DNA of 64,000 nt from Gammaproteobacteria bacterium (lineage in GTDB: Bacteria > Pseudomonadota > Gammaproteobacteria > Nevskiales > Nevskiaceae): contig JACPFV010000027.1 of NCBI GenBank assembly GCA_016182805.1, forward strand, positions 1-64,000, in the 5' to 3' direction. The translations under genes were made by a program, and so were the position numbers. A model generated the notes under the pieces. That model was not told where the DNA came from, made no database searches, and worked only from the letters and a program-made list of their open reading frames with translations. Below are positions 41,126-50,288 of this stretch, one piece after another; the stretch's first letter is position 1, and each line of letters begins with the position of its first letter.

Positions 41126-43128
41126 CGCCGGTGTCGCGCCGCTACCTCGCACCTCTGTTCCTCGGCCCCTACGCCGAGAACGACGACGCCCTGGAGAAGA
41201 TCCTGGTCGAGTTCCTGCGCGACCACGTCTACTGGCGGCGCAACTTCCATCCGGAGGACCTGCCGCCGATCTCCACCTTCGCCTCGTCCTCGCCGGAGTA
41301 CCAGGCCTTCATGGCGCGCATGCGCCGCGAGCTGCACCTGCTGTCCGCGGCGCTCAAGCACTCGGTGCCGTTCTCCAGCCCGCGCTACATCGGGCACATG
41401 GCCTCCGACCTGCTGCTGCCGGGCCTGATCGCGCAGATGATGGCGCTGCCGTACAACCCCAACAACGTGGTCGACGAGGCCGCGCCGGTGACGGTGGAAC
41501 TGGAGATCGAGGCCGGCCTGCAGCTCGCGCGCATGCTCGGCTACGCCACCGACGAGCGGCGCACGCCCTGCGCGTTCGGGCACCTGACCTCCGGCGGCAG
41601 CGTCGCCAACTACGAGTCGCTGTGGCTGCTGCGCGCGGTCAAGTACTTCCCGCTGGCGGCCAAGGCGGCCGGCGCCCGCTGCGGCGACCCGTTCGAGCTG
41701 CGCGGCCGCCCGCTGGCGCAGTGGGACGACTGGTCGCTGCTGAACCTGCCGCTGGCGGAGGCGCTCGACTTCCGCGACACCTGCATGGCGCGGCTGCGCG
41801 CGATGGACGACGTGAACGCGGCCGAGCGCATCGCCGAGGCAATCGAGGCCGAGCGCATCGAGGCGCTGGGCATGGTGACGTTCTGCGCCCGCCACCCGGA
41901 CTGCCCGCCGCCGGTGGTGCTGGCGCCGGTCACGGCGCATTACTCCTGGGAAAAGGCGATGAAGCTGCTGGGCCTGGGCACGGCGCAGCTCGTGCGCGTG
42001 CCGGCGCGCGCCATGCGCATGGACCCGGCGGCGCTGGACGAGGAGCTGTCGCAGGCGAACTGGGAGCGCCGGCCGGTGCTGTGCGTGGTCGGCGTGCTGG
42101 GCACCACCGAGTTCGGCACGGTCGACCCGATCCACCGCATCGTCGCCGCGCGCGACCGCTGGCAGGCGCAGGGCCTGTCCTTCGGCATCCACGTCGACGC
42201 CGCCTGGGGCGGCTACCTGGCCAGCATTTTCCGCGACGAGGACGGCTCGTTCCTGCCGCGCGAGAAGGTGCGGCAGGGGTTCCGCCGCTTCCCCTCCCCG
42301 GACGTCTACGACGCCTTCGCCGCGCTCGGCGGCGCCGACAGCGTCACGATCGACCCGCACAAGCTGGGCTACATGCCGTACGGCGCCGGCGCGCTGGTGT
42401 GCCGCGACCACCGCGCCTTCGACTTCGTGGCGCAGGACGCGCCGTACGCCTTCTCCCGGCCGGCGGGCGAGACCGCCAACCTGCGCGTCAAGTTCCGCAC
42501 GCTGGGACGCTACATCCTGGAAGGCTCCAAGCCCGGCGCGTCGGCGGCCGCGGTCTACGTCACGCACCGCACGCTGCCGCTGGACCACCGCCACTTCGGG
42601 CGCCTGCAGGGCGAGTCGGTGGCCTCCGCCGAGGACTTCTACGAGCGCCTGCGCGCGCTCGCCGCCGGCGTCGCCGACGTGGCCAAGCTGGTGGTGCCGT
42701 TCGAGCCGGACAGCAACCTGATCTGCCTGGCGGTGAACCCCAACGGCAACGTCTCGCTGGCGCGCATGAACGAGTTCATGGAGCGCATCTACGGCCACCT
42801 GCGGGTGGACCGCGCGCAGCCGGTGCAGACGCGCCAGTTCTTCGGCTCGTCGACGAGGCTCTACCGCGGCACGCTGGGCGAGGCCGAGAGCCGCCGCATC
42901 CTGGGCGAGCTGGGCATCGACCCGGCCACCTTCCGCGACGCGCCCGGCGACGACCCCAACGCGGCCGACAGCATCCTGATCCTGCGCCACACGCTGATGA
43001 ACCCGTGGCTCGACGACGAGACCAACGGCGTCAACTACCTCGCCCTGTACTGCGACTACCTCGCGGAGCTGATCCGCGCGGAACTGCCGCCGTCGCGCGT
43101 GCAACTGCTGCGCCAGCGCAGCGCCTGA
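41122..43128 (+). CDS. PLP-dependent decarboxylase, group II
   Basis: 668 aa, longer than most group II decarboxylases but near the size of bacterial tyrosine decarboxylases. PLP Lys K414 lies in DPHKLGYMPYGAG, with HVDAAWGGY for the Asp that binds the pyridine N and HLTSGGSVANYE near the N-terminus. The substrate cannot be told; an amino acid such as tyrosine or glutamate is possible. It begins with GTG overlapping the DGC gene stop; a second GTG at 41131 is possible. Confidence 0.8.
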   Translation: MTPVSRRYLAPLFLGPYAENDDALEKILVEFLRDHVYWRRNFHPEDLPPISTFASSSPEYQAFMARMRRELHLLSAALKHSVPFSSPRYIGHMASDLLLPGLIAQMMALPYNPNNVVDEAAPVTVELEIEAGLQLARMLGYATDERRTPCAFGHLTSGGSVANYESLWLLRAVKYFPLAAKAAGARCGDPFELRGRPLAQWDDWSLLNLPLAEALDFRDTCMARLRAMDDVNAAERIAEAIEAERIEALGMVTFCARHPDCPPPVVLAPVTAHYSWEKAMKLLGLGTAQLVRVPARAMRMDPAALDEELSQANWERRPVLCVVGVLGTTEFGTVDPIHRIVAARDRWQAQGLSFGIHVDAAWGGYLASIFRDEDGSFLPREKVRQGFRRFPSPDVYDAFAALGGADSVTIDPHKLGYMPYGAGALVCRDHRAFDFVAQDAPYAFSRPAGETANLRVKFRTLGRYILEGSKPGASAAAVYVTHRTLPLDHRHFGRLQGESVASAEDFYERLRALAAGVADVAKLVVPFEPDSNLICLAVNPNGNVSLARMNEFMERIYGHLRVDRAQPVQTRQFFGSSTRLYRGTLGEAESRRILGELGIDPATFRDAPGDDPNAADSILILRHTLMNPWLDDETNGVNYLALYCDYLAELIRAELPPSRVQLLRQRSA

Positions 43129-43210
43129 CGTCCGCTCCCCGAAGACTGGCCGCCGGCCGCGGCCCGTAGCATTATTCCGTCCGCGGCAGACGTCCCAGGG
43201 AGACTACGAC

Positions 43211-45388
43211 ATGAGCAGCCGGCAAACGCTGGTGCTGGACGACGTGGAGCGCGCCGTCGACGAGATCATCGCGCGCGTGGGCAAGACGGTGGTGATCGGC
43301 ATGCCGCTGGGCCTGGGCAAGCCGGCCGAGCTTATAAACGCGCTGTACGCGCGCGCGCTGAAGGATCCGGCGATGAAGCTGCGCATCCTGACCGCGCTGT
43401 CGCTGGAGAAGCCCGCGGGGTCCAGCCCGATCGAGAGCGCCTTCCTGGCGCCGTTCGTCGAGCGCGTGTTCGGCGGCGTGCCCGACCTCGACTACATGAC
43501 GGCGCTGCGGCAGAACCGGCTGCCGCCCAACGTCGAGGTCTGCGAGTTCTTCTTCAAGCCGGGCAGCTCCATGGGCAGCACGCATGCCCAGCAGCACTAC
43601 ATCAGCAGCAACTACTCGCATGCTGCGCGCGACGTGTTCAACCAGGGCTGCAACGTCGCGGCGCAGGCGGTCTGCAAGCGCCAGGCGCCGGAGGGCACGC
43701 GCTATTCGCTGTCCTGCAATCCCGACACCGGACCGGAGCTGCTGGACATGCTGCGCGCCAGCGGCCGGCCGCACGTCGCGCTGGCGGCGGTCAACCAGAA
43801 CCTGCCCTATATGTACAACGGCGCCGAGGTCGGGCCGGAGATGTTCGACATCGTCGTCGACCATGCGCGCTACACGGTGCCGCTGTTCTCCACGCCCAAG
43901 CTGCCGGTGACGACGCCGGACTACCACATCGGCCTGAACGCCAGCGCGCTGATCCGGGATGCCGGTACGCTGCAGATCGGCATCGGCGCGCTGGGCGACG
44001 CCATCGTGCACGCCGCGCAACTGCGCCACCGGAACAACGCGGTCTACCGCAACGCGCTCAAGGACTGCGGCATCCTGGACCGCTCCGGCGAGTTGATCCG
44101 CGAGGTCGGCGGCATCGAGCCGTTCCACAAGGGCCTGTACGGGGCCACCGAGATGTTCGTGGACGGCTTCATGCACCTGTACAAGTCCGGGATCCTGAAG
44201 CGCAAGGTCTACGACTTCTGGGCGCTGGAGCAGCTCGTCAACGAGGGCAAGTGCGACCCGGACCGCCTCACCCCCAAGGTGCTCGACGACCTCGAGGCGC
44301 TGGGCGTGCGCGTGATCCGCACCAAGGACTTCGAGACGCTGCAACGCCACGGCCTGTTCAACGACGCCACGCGCTACGACCAGGGCTACATCGTGGCGCC
44401 GGACGGCGAGCGCACGATCGCCAACGTCGCCGATCCGAAGTCGCGCCGGTGCATGGGCGAGAAATGTCTCGGCCAGAGGCTGCGCAACGGCATCCTGCTG
44501 CACGGCGCCTTCTTCCTCGGCCCGCGCGACTTCTACGACGCCCTCAAGGCGATGGGCGAGGACGAGCGCCAGCAGATCTGCATGACCGGCGTGAACCACA
44601 TCAACCAGCTCGACGAGAACCCGCGCCTATACAAGCAGCAGCGCATCCACGCGCGCTTCATCAACACCGGAATCATGGTGACGCTGTCCGGCGCGGTGGT
44701 GTCCGACGGCCTGGCGGACGGCCGCGTGGTGTCCGGCGTCGGCGGGCAGTACAACTTCGTGGCGATGGCGCACCAGCTCCTGACCGGGCGCTCGATCCTG
44801 ATGATCCGCAGCGTGCGCGACAAGGAGGGCAAGACGGCCGAGCCGACCAGCAACGTCGTGTTCAACTACGGCCACATCACGATCCCGCGCCACCTGCGCG
44901 ACATCGTCGTCACCGAGTACGGGATCGCCGACCTGCTGTCCAAGACCGACAACCAGATCGTCAAGGAGCTGCTCAACGTCACCGACTCGCGCTTCCAGGA
45001 GGGGCTCCTCGAGCAGGCCAAGCGCGCCGGCAAGATCGAGAAGAGCTACCGGATCCCCGACCGCTTCCGGCAGAACCTGCCGCAGCGGCTGGAGGACATG
45101 CTCAAGCCGTACCGCGCGCAGGGGCTGTTCCCCGCCTTCCCGTTCGGCACCGACCTCACGGACGAGGAGATCCGCCTGGGCAAGGTGCTCAAGGGCGTGA
45201 AGGCGGCGGCCGGCGCGACGCCGAAGTGGCGGCTGGCGCTCGACGCATGGCGCTTCAAGGAGGCCGACATTCCGTCCGGCGCGCGGCTCTATCTCGACTG
45301 GCTCAAGCTCGGCCGGCCGCAGACGATGCAGGACAAGGTGGCGCGGATGCTGGTGGTGCGCCAGCTCCGGTCCGCCGGCATGGCCTGA
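43211..45388 (+). CDS. Acetyl-CoA hydrolase/CoA-transferase family protein
   Basis: 725 aa, the long form of the family. Blocks AALRQNRLPPNVEVCEFF (in part), SGVGGQYNFV and VVTEYGIADLL mark the CoA-transferase fold and its acyl-CoA site. Likely moves CoA between acetate (or another acid) and acyl-CoA. It follows GGGAG 8 nt before the ATG, 82 nt after the decarboxylase, and is convergent with the kinase gene with 8 nt between stops. Confidence 0.85.
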   Translation: MSSRQTLVLDDVERAVDEIIARVGKTVVIGMPLGLGKPAELINALYARALKDPAMKLRILTALSLEKPAGSSPIESAFLAPFVERVFGGVPDLDYMTALRQNRLPPNVEVCEFFFKPGSSMGSTHAQQHYISSNYSHAARDVFNQGCNVAAQAVCKRQAPEGTRYSLSCNPDTGPELLDMLRASGRPHVALAAVNQNLPYMYNGAEVGPEMFDIVVDHARYTVPLFSTPKLPVTTPDYHIGLNASALIRDAGTLQIGIGALGDAIVHAAQLRHRNNAVYRNALKDCGILDRSGELIREVGGIEPFHKGLYGATEMFVDGFMHLYKSGILKRKVYDFWALEQLVNEGKCDPDRLTPKVLDDLEALGVRVIRTKDFETLQRHGLFNDATRYDQGYIVAPDGERTIANVADPKSRRCMGEKCLGQRLRNGILLHGAFFLGPRDFYDALKAMGEDERQQICMTGVNHINQLDENPRLYKQQRIHARFINTGIMVTLSGAVVSDGLADGRVVSGVGGQYNFVAMAHQLLTGRSILMIRSVRDKEGKTAEPTSNVVFNYGHITIPRHLRDIVVTEYGIADLLSKTDNQIVKELLNVTDSRFQEGLLEQAKRAGKIEKSYRIPDRFRQNLPQRLEDMLKPYRAQGLFPAFPFGTDLTDEEIRLGKVLKGVKAAAGATPKWRLALDAWRFKEADIPSGARLYLDWLKLGRPQTMQDKVARMLVVRQLRSAGMA

Positions 45389-45396
45389 TCGGGGCC

Positions 45397-46545
45397 CTAA
45401 CCTTGCCGCTCCGGCGCGGCGACGGCCGGCAGCGTGAAGCGGAACACCGTCCCGCCGCCGTCGTTGGCGTCGGCGCACAGACGACCGCCGTGCGCCTCGA
45501 CGATCGAATGCGCGACCGACAGGCCGATACCGACGCCGTCGGGCTTGGTGGTGACGAAGGGCATGAACAGTTTCTCGCGCACCTTCGGGGCGAGGCCGTG
45601 CCCGGTGTCGGCCACCGCCACTTCCAGGTGCTCGTCGCCGTTGCGACCGGTGCGCACGACCAGCTCGCGCCGCTCGCAGCCGTCGAACGCGTCCAGGCTG
45701 TTGCGCACCAGGATCAGCATCACCTGCTGGATCTGCGTGCGGTTCATCAGGCACGACGGCAGGTCGGGCGCCAGGTCCAGCGTCACCGCGATGCCCATGT
45801 CGCGCGACCCGGTCAGCGCCAGCGAAGTGGCCTCCTCGACGGTGGGGTTCAGCCGCTCCACCGCGCGATCGGTCTCGCCCGCGCACATCAGGCGCAGCAA
45901 CTGCTGGATGATCTCGGACGCGCTTTGCGCCTGTGCCATGGCCTTGGTCATCATCTCGTCCACGTCGCTCGGCACCGCGCCGGGACCCCGATGGACGACG
46001 CGGTGCGCGGCCGCGATGTAATTGCGCACGGCGGCTAACGGCTGGTTCAGCTCGTGCGCGATCGCGCTGACCATCCCACCCAGCTCGCTGCGGCGCGCCA
46101 CGTGGTACAGCTCGGCTTGCAGCTCCTGGATCATCCGCTCCGCCGCCTGCCGCCGCAGGATGTCGTCGCGCAGCGCCTGCTGGGTGCGCTTTTGCAGGTA
46201 GCACAGGATGCCGGTCGCCCACACCACGCCCAGCGACAGCGCGCGGTTGGTCACTACGATCCATTCCTCGGCAAACGGCTCCGACCAGGCGTAGCCGGCG
46301 ACGGTGAGCAGCGTGGCGACCAGCGCCAGCGCCCACGGCGCCCACAGCCACGGCAGCCACAGGCCGAGCAGGACCAGGGCCACGTAGACCATGCCGTCGG
46401 CCACGCCGCGCGGCGACAGCAGGTCGAAGGCGAACACGGCGAGCGCCACCACGGCGCACAGCGCCAGCATTCCGCGCGGCGCGCGACCAGCCGTCGGGTC
46501 GGGCGGGCGCTCCCGTTCGGCCGGCAACGAGGCCCTGGCGCTCAT
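45397..46545 (-). CDS. Orphan membrane sensor histidine kinase
   Basis: 382 aa. About four membrane segments in the first 115 residues, then a coiled linker, a HisKA helix with H164 in SAIAHELNQPLAAVRNY, and an ATPase domain (NSLDAF, DTGHGLAPKV, GVGIGLSVAHSIVEAHGG). FixL/DctB-like. No response regulator gene is adjacent. It lies 31 nt after the ThDP enzyme gene on the same strand and may share its transcript. Confidence 0.88.
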   Translation of the reverse strand: MSARASLPAERERPPDPTAGRAPRGMLALCAVVALAVFAFDLLSPRGVADGMVYVALVLLGLWLPWLWAPWALALVATLLTVAGYAWSEPFAEEWIVVTNRALSLGVVWATGILCYLQKRTQQALRDDILRRQAAERMIQELQAELYHVARRSELGGMVSAIAHELNQPLAAVRNYIAAAHRVVHRGPGAVPSDVDEMMTKAMAQAQSASEIIQQLLRLMCAGETDRAVERLNPTVEEATSLALTGSRDMGIAVTLDLAPDLPSCLMNRTQIQQVMLILVRNSLDAFDGCERRELVVRTGRNGDEHLEVAVADTGHGLAPKVREKLFMPFVTTKPDGVGIGLSVAHSIVEAHGGRLCADANDGGGTVFRFTLPAVAAPERQG

Positions 46546-46576
46546 GGGCCCGGCACGGCGCGACGCGGCATGGCGC

Positions 46577-48331
46577 TCAGGTCGGCTCGGGCTCGGTCGG
46601 GCGCACCACCCTGCGGTACAGCGCCCGTCCGGCCATGCGCAGCTTCATGTGCGCCGGCATGCGCTCGAAGTTCGACTTGATGATGCCCTTGGTGAAGCGC
46701 GTCGCCTTCGAGTAGTCGATGTTCACGTCCACGATCGCCGGCCGCCCCTCGTCGGCCAGGCGCAGCGCCTCGGCGATGACCGGCGCCACGTCGGCGTTGG
46801 TGTTCATGGACAGGAACGCCGCGCCGGTCGCCTCGGCGACGCCGCGGACCTGGAACGACGGCAACACGGTGCAGGCCTTGCGGTTGTACGGCAGCTTCTG
46901 CGCCTGCGCGATCTGCGACAGCTCGCCGTCGTGGAGCACGAAGTAGACGATGCCGAGCTTCAGCTCGGTCGCGGTCAGCGTTTCCATGCAGGTCATCAGG
47001 AACGCGCCGTCGCCGACGATGCCCACCACCTGCGCCTGCGGGTTGGCCAGGCGCGCGCCGATCGCCGCCGGCACGCAGTAGCCCATGCAGTTGAAGTCGG
47101 TCGGCGAGATGAAGTGCCGGCTGCGCTGCACCGGGAACAGCTCGGCGGCGAGGAAGGTGTGGTTGCCGTCGTCGGCGACCATGATCGCGTCGTCGCGCAG
47201 GCTCGCGCGCAGCTGGCCGAAAAAGCGCGCCGGGTTCACCCGCGCACCGCTGTCGTGCGCCAGCCACTCGGCGACGTAGCGTTCCTTGTCGCGCCGGATC
47301 TGCGCGCGCAGGGCCTCGTCGTCGCGCGAGCAGGACGTACTGCGCTCCGGCAGGGCCGCGAGGAGGCGCTCCAGCACGTCGCGCGCGTCGCCGTGGATCG
47401 CCACGTCGGCCGGGTAGTTGACGTTGAACACGTCGGGGTTGATGTCGACGTGGACCAGGCGCCAGGTCGGCTGGATGCCGTAGCTGCCGGTGGCGATCTC
47501 GCCGAAGCGCACGCCCACCGCCAGCACGCAGTCGCACTGCTTGAACGCCTCCGTCGCCGCAGGGACCGCCGCGGGCCCGAAGCCCATGCCGGTATGCAGC
47601 GGGTGCGAGGCCGGGAACACGCTCAGGCCCTGCAGCGAGGTGGCAACCGGCGCGTTGAGCCGCTCGGCGATCGCCACCGCCACGTCGCTGGCGCCGTGCG
47701 CGCCCCAGCCCAGGAACAGGCCCGGACGGTGCGCGCGGCTCAGCAGGTCGACGGCCTGCGTGATCGCGTCGTCGCTCACCGCGATGCCGGCGCCGTGCTT
47801 GAACGGCGGCGGCTCGTCGACCTCGCCGGGGAACAGCTGGATGTTGGCCGGCACCTCGACGAACACCGGCCCCGGCTCGCCGCCGGTGGCCACGCGGTAC
47901 GCCTCGTACAGCGTCGGCACGATCTCGCGGTGGTCGCGGATGCGGTAGCGCGCCTTGGTGTAGCCCTCGACCATGCGCAGCTGGTCGATCTCGTGCACCT
48001 GGTTGTGGAACTCGCTGTCGGTGCGGATGCCGCCGGAGATCACCAGCATCGGGATGCCGTCCAGGTACGCCTCCGCGATGCCGCTGGACGCCAGCGTGAC
48101 GCCGGCGGCCGGCACGATCAGCAGCGTGCCGATCGAATCGGACGTGCGGCTGACGGCGTCCGCCATGAAGGCGGCGCCAGCCTCGTGCGTCACGCGCACC
48201 GGCCGGATGGTGGGCGAACCGGCCAGTTCGTCGTAGATCTCGGTGTTGTGCACGCCGGGGATCCCGAAGGTGTGGCGCACGCCAAGCTGCTCGAGCGCGT
48301 AGCGCACCAGTTTGGCGCCGGTCCACTTCAT
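46577..48331 (-). CDS. Thiamine diphosphate-dependent enzyme (acetolactate synthase-like)
   Basis: 584 aa with the three ThDP-enzyme domains. The activating Glu lies in VTHEAGAAFMADAV, the ThDP/Mg motif starts at VGDGAFLMTCMETL and would end at HDGE, where most relatives have Asn-Asn or Asn-Asp. NPARFFGQLR opens the third domain. The substrate is unknown; this fits an uncharacterised branch near sulfoacetaldehyde acetyltransferase and benzoylformate decarboxylase. It overlaps the FAD gene by 4 nt (ATGA). Confidence 0.8.
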   Translation of the reverse strand: MKWTGAKLVRYALEQLGVRHTFGIPGVHNTEIYDELAGSPTIRPVRVTHEAGAAFMADAVSRTSDSIGTLLIVPAAGVTLASSGIAEAYLDGIPMLVISGGIRTDSEFHNQVHEIDQLRMVEGYTKARYRIRDHREIVPTLYEAYRVATGGEPGPVFVEVPANIQLFPGEVDEPPPFKHGAGIAVSDDAITQAVDLLSRAHRPGLFLGWGAHGASDVAVAIAERLNAPVATSLQGLSVFPASHPLHTGMGFGPAAVPAATEAFKQCDCVLAVGVRFGEIATGSYGIQPTWRLVHVDINPDVFNVNYPADVAIHGDARDVLERLLAALPERSTSCSRDDEALRAQIRRDKERYVAEWLAHDSGARVNPARFFGQLRASLRDDAIMVADDGNHTFLAAELFPVQRSRHFISPTDFNCMGYCVPAAIGARLANPQAQVVGIVGDGAFLMTCMETLTATELKLGIVYFVLHDGELSQIAQAQKLPYNRKACTVLPSFQVRGVAEATGAAFLSMNTNADVAPVIAEALRLADEGRPAIVDVNIDYSKATRFTKGIIKSNFERMPAHMKLRMAGRALYRRVVRPTEPEPT

Positions 48332-50001
48332 GGAGCGATCCTCTCCGGCATGCGGTCCGGGACGGGCGCCGCCGCCCCGGCCGCCGCACCCTGCACGATG
48401 GCCGCCGCCGCGGCCTGCGCCGTCAGGATGCAGCCGGTCAGGCAGGTTCCTTCCAGCGAGCGCTTGCCGCTGCTGCCGCCGCCGCCGAAGCCGGAGGCCT
48501 CGCCGACCGCGTACAGCCCCGGCACCGGCCGGTCGCCGTCGGCCAGCACGCGGCTGTGCAGATCGGTCTGCATGCCGCCCAGGCTCTTGCGGGTCATCAC
48601 GAACTCGCGGATCGCGATGAGGGGGCCGGCGGCCGGGTCGAGGATCCGCTGGAAGCGGCAGGTGCGCATGCGGTCGCCCAGCCACAGGCGCAGCTGCGCG
48701 ATGCGTCGCAGCTGGTCGTCGTTGTGGTAGCGCGGCCCGCGCGCGATGACGTCGTCGTAGCGGCGGATCTCGCCCTCCAGCACGCCGGCATCCACGTCCG
48801 CCGTTCCGGCCAGGCGGTTCATCCGTTCGGCCAGGCCGGCGACCGTCGTGGCGGAAACGAAGTCCTCGCAGTCCTCGACCATCTCGGCGACCAGGCGGTC
48901 GTTGCCGCCGATGATCTGCGCCAGGAAGGCGAACAGGCGGCGGTCGCGGATCGCGGCGTTGTGCTGGGCGCCCGACACTGCCAGCTCGCGCGCCGCGATG
49001 CGCCAGTTCAGTACCTGCCAGGTGTAGGGCTTCTCCTGCTGCGATACGCGCTCGACCAGGTGGCGCGTGTCGAAGCCCGTGACCAGCGGCTCCGGCCCGA
49101 TGCGGCGGCCGCGGTGGTCCATCCACAGCGCCGACTTGCAGGGGATCAGGCTCAGGCCGTGGCCGGGAAAGCGCGGGCGCGGGTGGTGCACGCCGGCCGC
49201 GTAGTTCCACATATTGTCCAGGTGCGTGACGCGCGCGCCCAGCGCCGCGGCCGCGTCGTGCATGGCGCCGTCGGCGGCCGGGTGCGAGCCGTTGAGCATC
49301 ACGGACGGCGCCGCGCCCCACTCGCGCGGCCAGTTCGCGCGCACCTTGTCGAGGTTGCCGGTGATGCCGCCGCTGGCGAGCACGACGTGCTCCGCCTCGA
49401 CCGTGAACTCCTCGCGGTCGTCGCCGCGCACGCCGACGCAGCCGCAGACCGACTCGCCGCGCCGCAGCATCCCGGTCACGGTGTGGTCGCAGAGGATTTG
49501 CAGACGGTCGCGATGCGCGTGCTCGCGCACCGCGCGCAGCAGGTCCCGCGTCATGCGTTGCGACGTGCCCCACACGACGTGGTAGCGCGGCACGCTGTTG
49601 CCCGCCCGGTACCAGCCGCGCTCCACCCATTGCACCGCAGGAAAGAAGCCGATGCCGTAGCGCCGCAGCCACTCGTAGATGTCCGGCACGCAGCGCTCGA
49701 TGTAGCGCCCGGCCCAGCGGCGCGGCCAGTCGTCGCCGTCGCCGAACTCGGCGAAGCTGTTCCAGTCGGCCAGCGCCAGCTCCGCGCTGTCGAGGATGCC
49801 CTGCCGGCGCTGCAGCGGCGTGTCGACCAGGTGCATGCCGCCGAACGCCTCCATCGCCAGGCCGCCGAGATGGCTTTCCGACTGGCGCTCCACCAGGACC
49901 ACGCGCCGATTGCGGTCGAGCAGTTCGAGCGCCGCGACAATCCCCGCCAGACCGCCGCCGACGATCAGCGCCTCGGTCTGGTACCGTGCCCCGCCGTCCA
50001 T
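48328..50001 (-). CDS. FAD-binding dehydrogenase (KstD/fumarate reductase-like)
   Basis: 557 aa. N-terminal dinucleotide motif IVGGGLAGIVAALELL, LGGLAMEAFGGMHLVDTP in the first part, and the C-terminal GLYAVGEASGFGGGGSSGKRSLEG (two blocks) place it with FAD-binding dehydrogenases related to 3-ketosteroid dehydrogenase and fumarate reductase. No signal peptide. It is the first gene of the FAD-ThDP-kinase run. Substrate unknown; redox of a 2-enoate or ketone is possible. Confidence 0.82.
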   Translation of the reverse strand: MDGGARYQTEALIVGGGLAGIVAALELLDRNRRVVLVERQSESHLGGLAMEAFGGMHLVDTPLQRRQGILDSAELALADWNSFAEFGDGDDWPRRWAGRYIERCVPDIYEWLRRYGIGFFPAVQWVERGWYRAGNSVPRYHVVWGTSQRMTRDLLRAVREHAHRDRLQILCDHTVTGMLRRGESVCGCVGVRGDDREEFTVEAEHVVLASGGITGNLDKVRANWPREWGAAPSVMLNGSHPAADGAMHDAAAALGARVTHLDNMWNYAAGVHHPRPRFPGHGLSLIPCKSALWMDHRGRRIGPEPLVTGFDTRHLVERVSQQEKPYTWQVLNWRIAARELAVSGAQHNAAIRDRRLFAFLAQIIGGNDRLVAEMVEDCEDFVSATTVAGLAERMNRLAGTADVDAGVLEGEIRRYDDVIARGPRYHNDDQLRRIAQLRLWLGDRMRTCRFQRILDPAAGPLIAIREFVMTRKSLGGMQTDLHSRVLADGDRPVPGLYAVGEASGFGGGGSSGKRSLEGTCLTGCILTAQAAAAAIVQGAAAGAAAPVPDRMPERIAP

Positions 50002-50147
50002 GCGCCTACCCGCCTTTCCGGGACGCCGGCCGCACGGCGACGGCGCGGCCTGGCTGATTCTTAACAGTGTTTTCGACGTGCGTGCACACGGGATTTCGGC
50101 TTGCGGCAGGTTCGCGGCGACGGTATGCCATCGCCTGCGCCGCCTCC

Positions 50148-50161
50148 TTGACCTAGGTCAA
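50148..50161 (+). promoter_or_regulatory. Perfectly palindromic FNR-type box
   Basis: TTGACCTAGGTCAA, a perfect 14-bp palindrome. A -10-like TTATCC (50181-50186) lies about 27-29 nt from its centre on the plus side, towards the gene at 50289, which leaves a leader of about 95 nt. The divergent FAD gene starts 153 nt away. This intergenic region (50002-50288) shows no other feature. Confidence 0.75.
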
Positions 50162-50288
50162 GGCTGGCGCCCGGCCTCCCTTATCCGGCGCGGTCGGCGG
50201 CCCGCAGCGGCGTTCCGGTTTTGGGCGCCGGGCCTTTCTGTTATAAAGCGTAATGCGACGAGCCGATCCAATCTGAAACGCCGGGGAC

